Assembly: GCA_964645985.1 (NCBI GenBank) | Contig: CAZYCC010000019.1 | Span: 1 to 22,384, forward strand | Source of the DNA: CAZYCC01 sp964645985 | GTDB taxonomy: Bacteria; Bacillota; Clostridia; Oscillospirales; CAG-272 | Direction: 5' to 3' | DNA length: 22,384 bases | Shown: positions 22,226-22,384 of the stretch, in pieces | Layout of the letters: each line of letters starts with the position of its first letter | Position numbering within the stretch: the first letter of the stretch is position 1 | Notes under the pieces: generated by a model | Told to the model about the DNA's origin: nothing | The model's input: the letters and a program-made list of their open reading frames with translations, nothing else | The model's database searches: none | Made by a program: the position numbers and the translations under genes

Positions 22226-22384
22226 GAAAGCGGGCAGCCCCCTCCTCGGCGGGATCGAGCTTTCGGTTCGGAAAGCTCCGCGGCCTCTGCCGGAATTGGA
22301 ACCGCCCGTTCGGGGGGAAGGTTATGGGAAAACGGCACTGTCCCTGTCGGAATTTGAGGCGCTACCTCTAAGATATAGTTTTCG
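22222..22384 (-). CDS. Possible 3' end of a gene entering from the right edge
   Basis: A frame open from the right edge gives about 53 residues, with ENYILEVAPQIPTGTVPF near the edge and a TGA inside the parA -35 box (22224-22222). Other frames are closed on this strand. The sequence is Pro/Glu/Arg-rich towards its end and matches nothing I know. Third-position GC is low for this region, so it may be non-coding. A small hairpin with arms GAGCTTTC and GAAAGCTC lies near 22257-22279. Confidence 0.25.
   Translation of the reverse strand, partial: ENYILEVAPQIPTGTVPFSHNLPPERAVPIPAEAAELSEPKARSRRGGGCPLS

Overview
The window is GC-rich bacterial chromosomal DNA. The gene families point to the Firmicutes, most likely a high-GC member of class Clostridia. 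Evidence includes a Soj/Spo0J-type parA-parB pair, the dxr-rseP-ispG order, an RqcH/FbpA-type NFACT protein, a two-gene ThrE-type exporter and a YtvI-like AI-2E family permease. Sigma-A promoters (TTGACA, 17-18 bp, TATACT) stand out as AT-rich islands. I see no rRNA, tRNA, CRISPR array, transposase or integrase.

Layout. Positions 28-3149 form one complete rightward transcription unit: promoter, DUF1015 protein, zinc-ribbon membrane protein, AI-2E/YtvI-like permease, terminator. From 3397 to the right edge every supported gene reads leftwards. In transcription order from the right these are parA-parB, a 181-residue two-span membrane protein, a membrane-anchored MORN-repeat protein, polA, argG, the two-gene ThrE exporter, an aldo/keto reductase with two Fe-S cluster motifs, rqcH followed by a possible 99-codon gene, and dxr-rseP-ispG. 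If parAB lies near oriC, as it usually does in Firmicutes, the origin is beyond the right edge and most of the window is transcribed away from it on the leading strand.

Functions. dxr and ispG are two steps of the MEP isoprenoid pathway, with the site-2 protease gene rseP between them. argG is an arginine biosynthesis step. polA serves DNA repair and Okazaki-fragment processing. rqcH rescues stalled 50S subunits by alanine tailing. parAB serves chromosome segregation.

Most unusual content. (1) The first 12 codons of polA and their upstream leader occur three times in tandem with an exact 82-bp period. The two best copies differ only at synonymous sites, and the array is capped by a perfect 28-bp palindrome. 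(2) Four promoters share the block GTGGTATACT, and two promoters (dxr, parA) place the predicted transcription start on or next to the ATG, suggesting leaderless mRNAs. (3) RseP carries a disordered insertion of about 140 residues. (4) Several intergenic regions hold families of degenerate direct repeats, including a 17-bp-period array upstream of the MORN gene.
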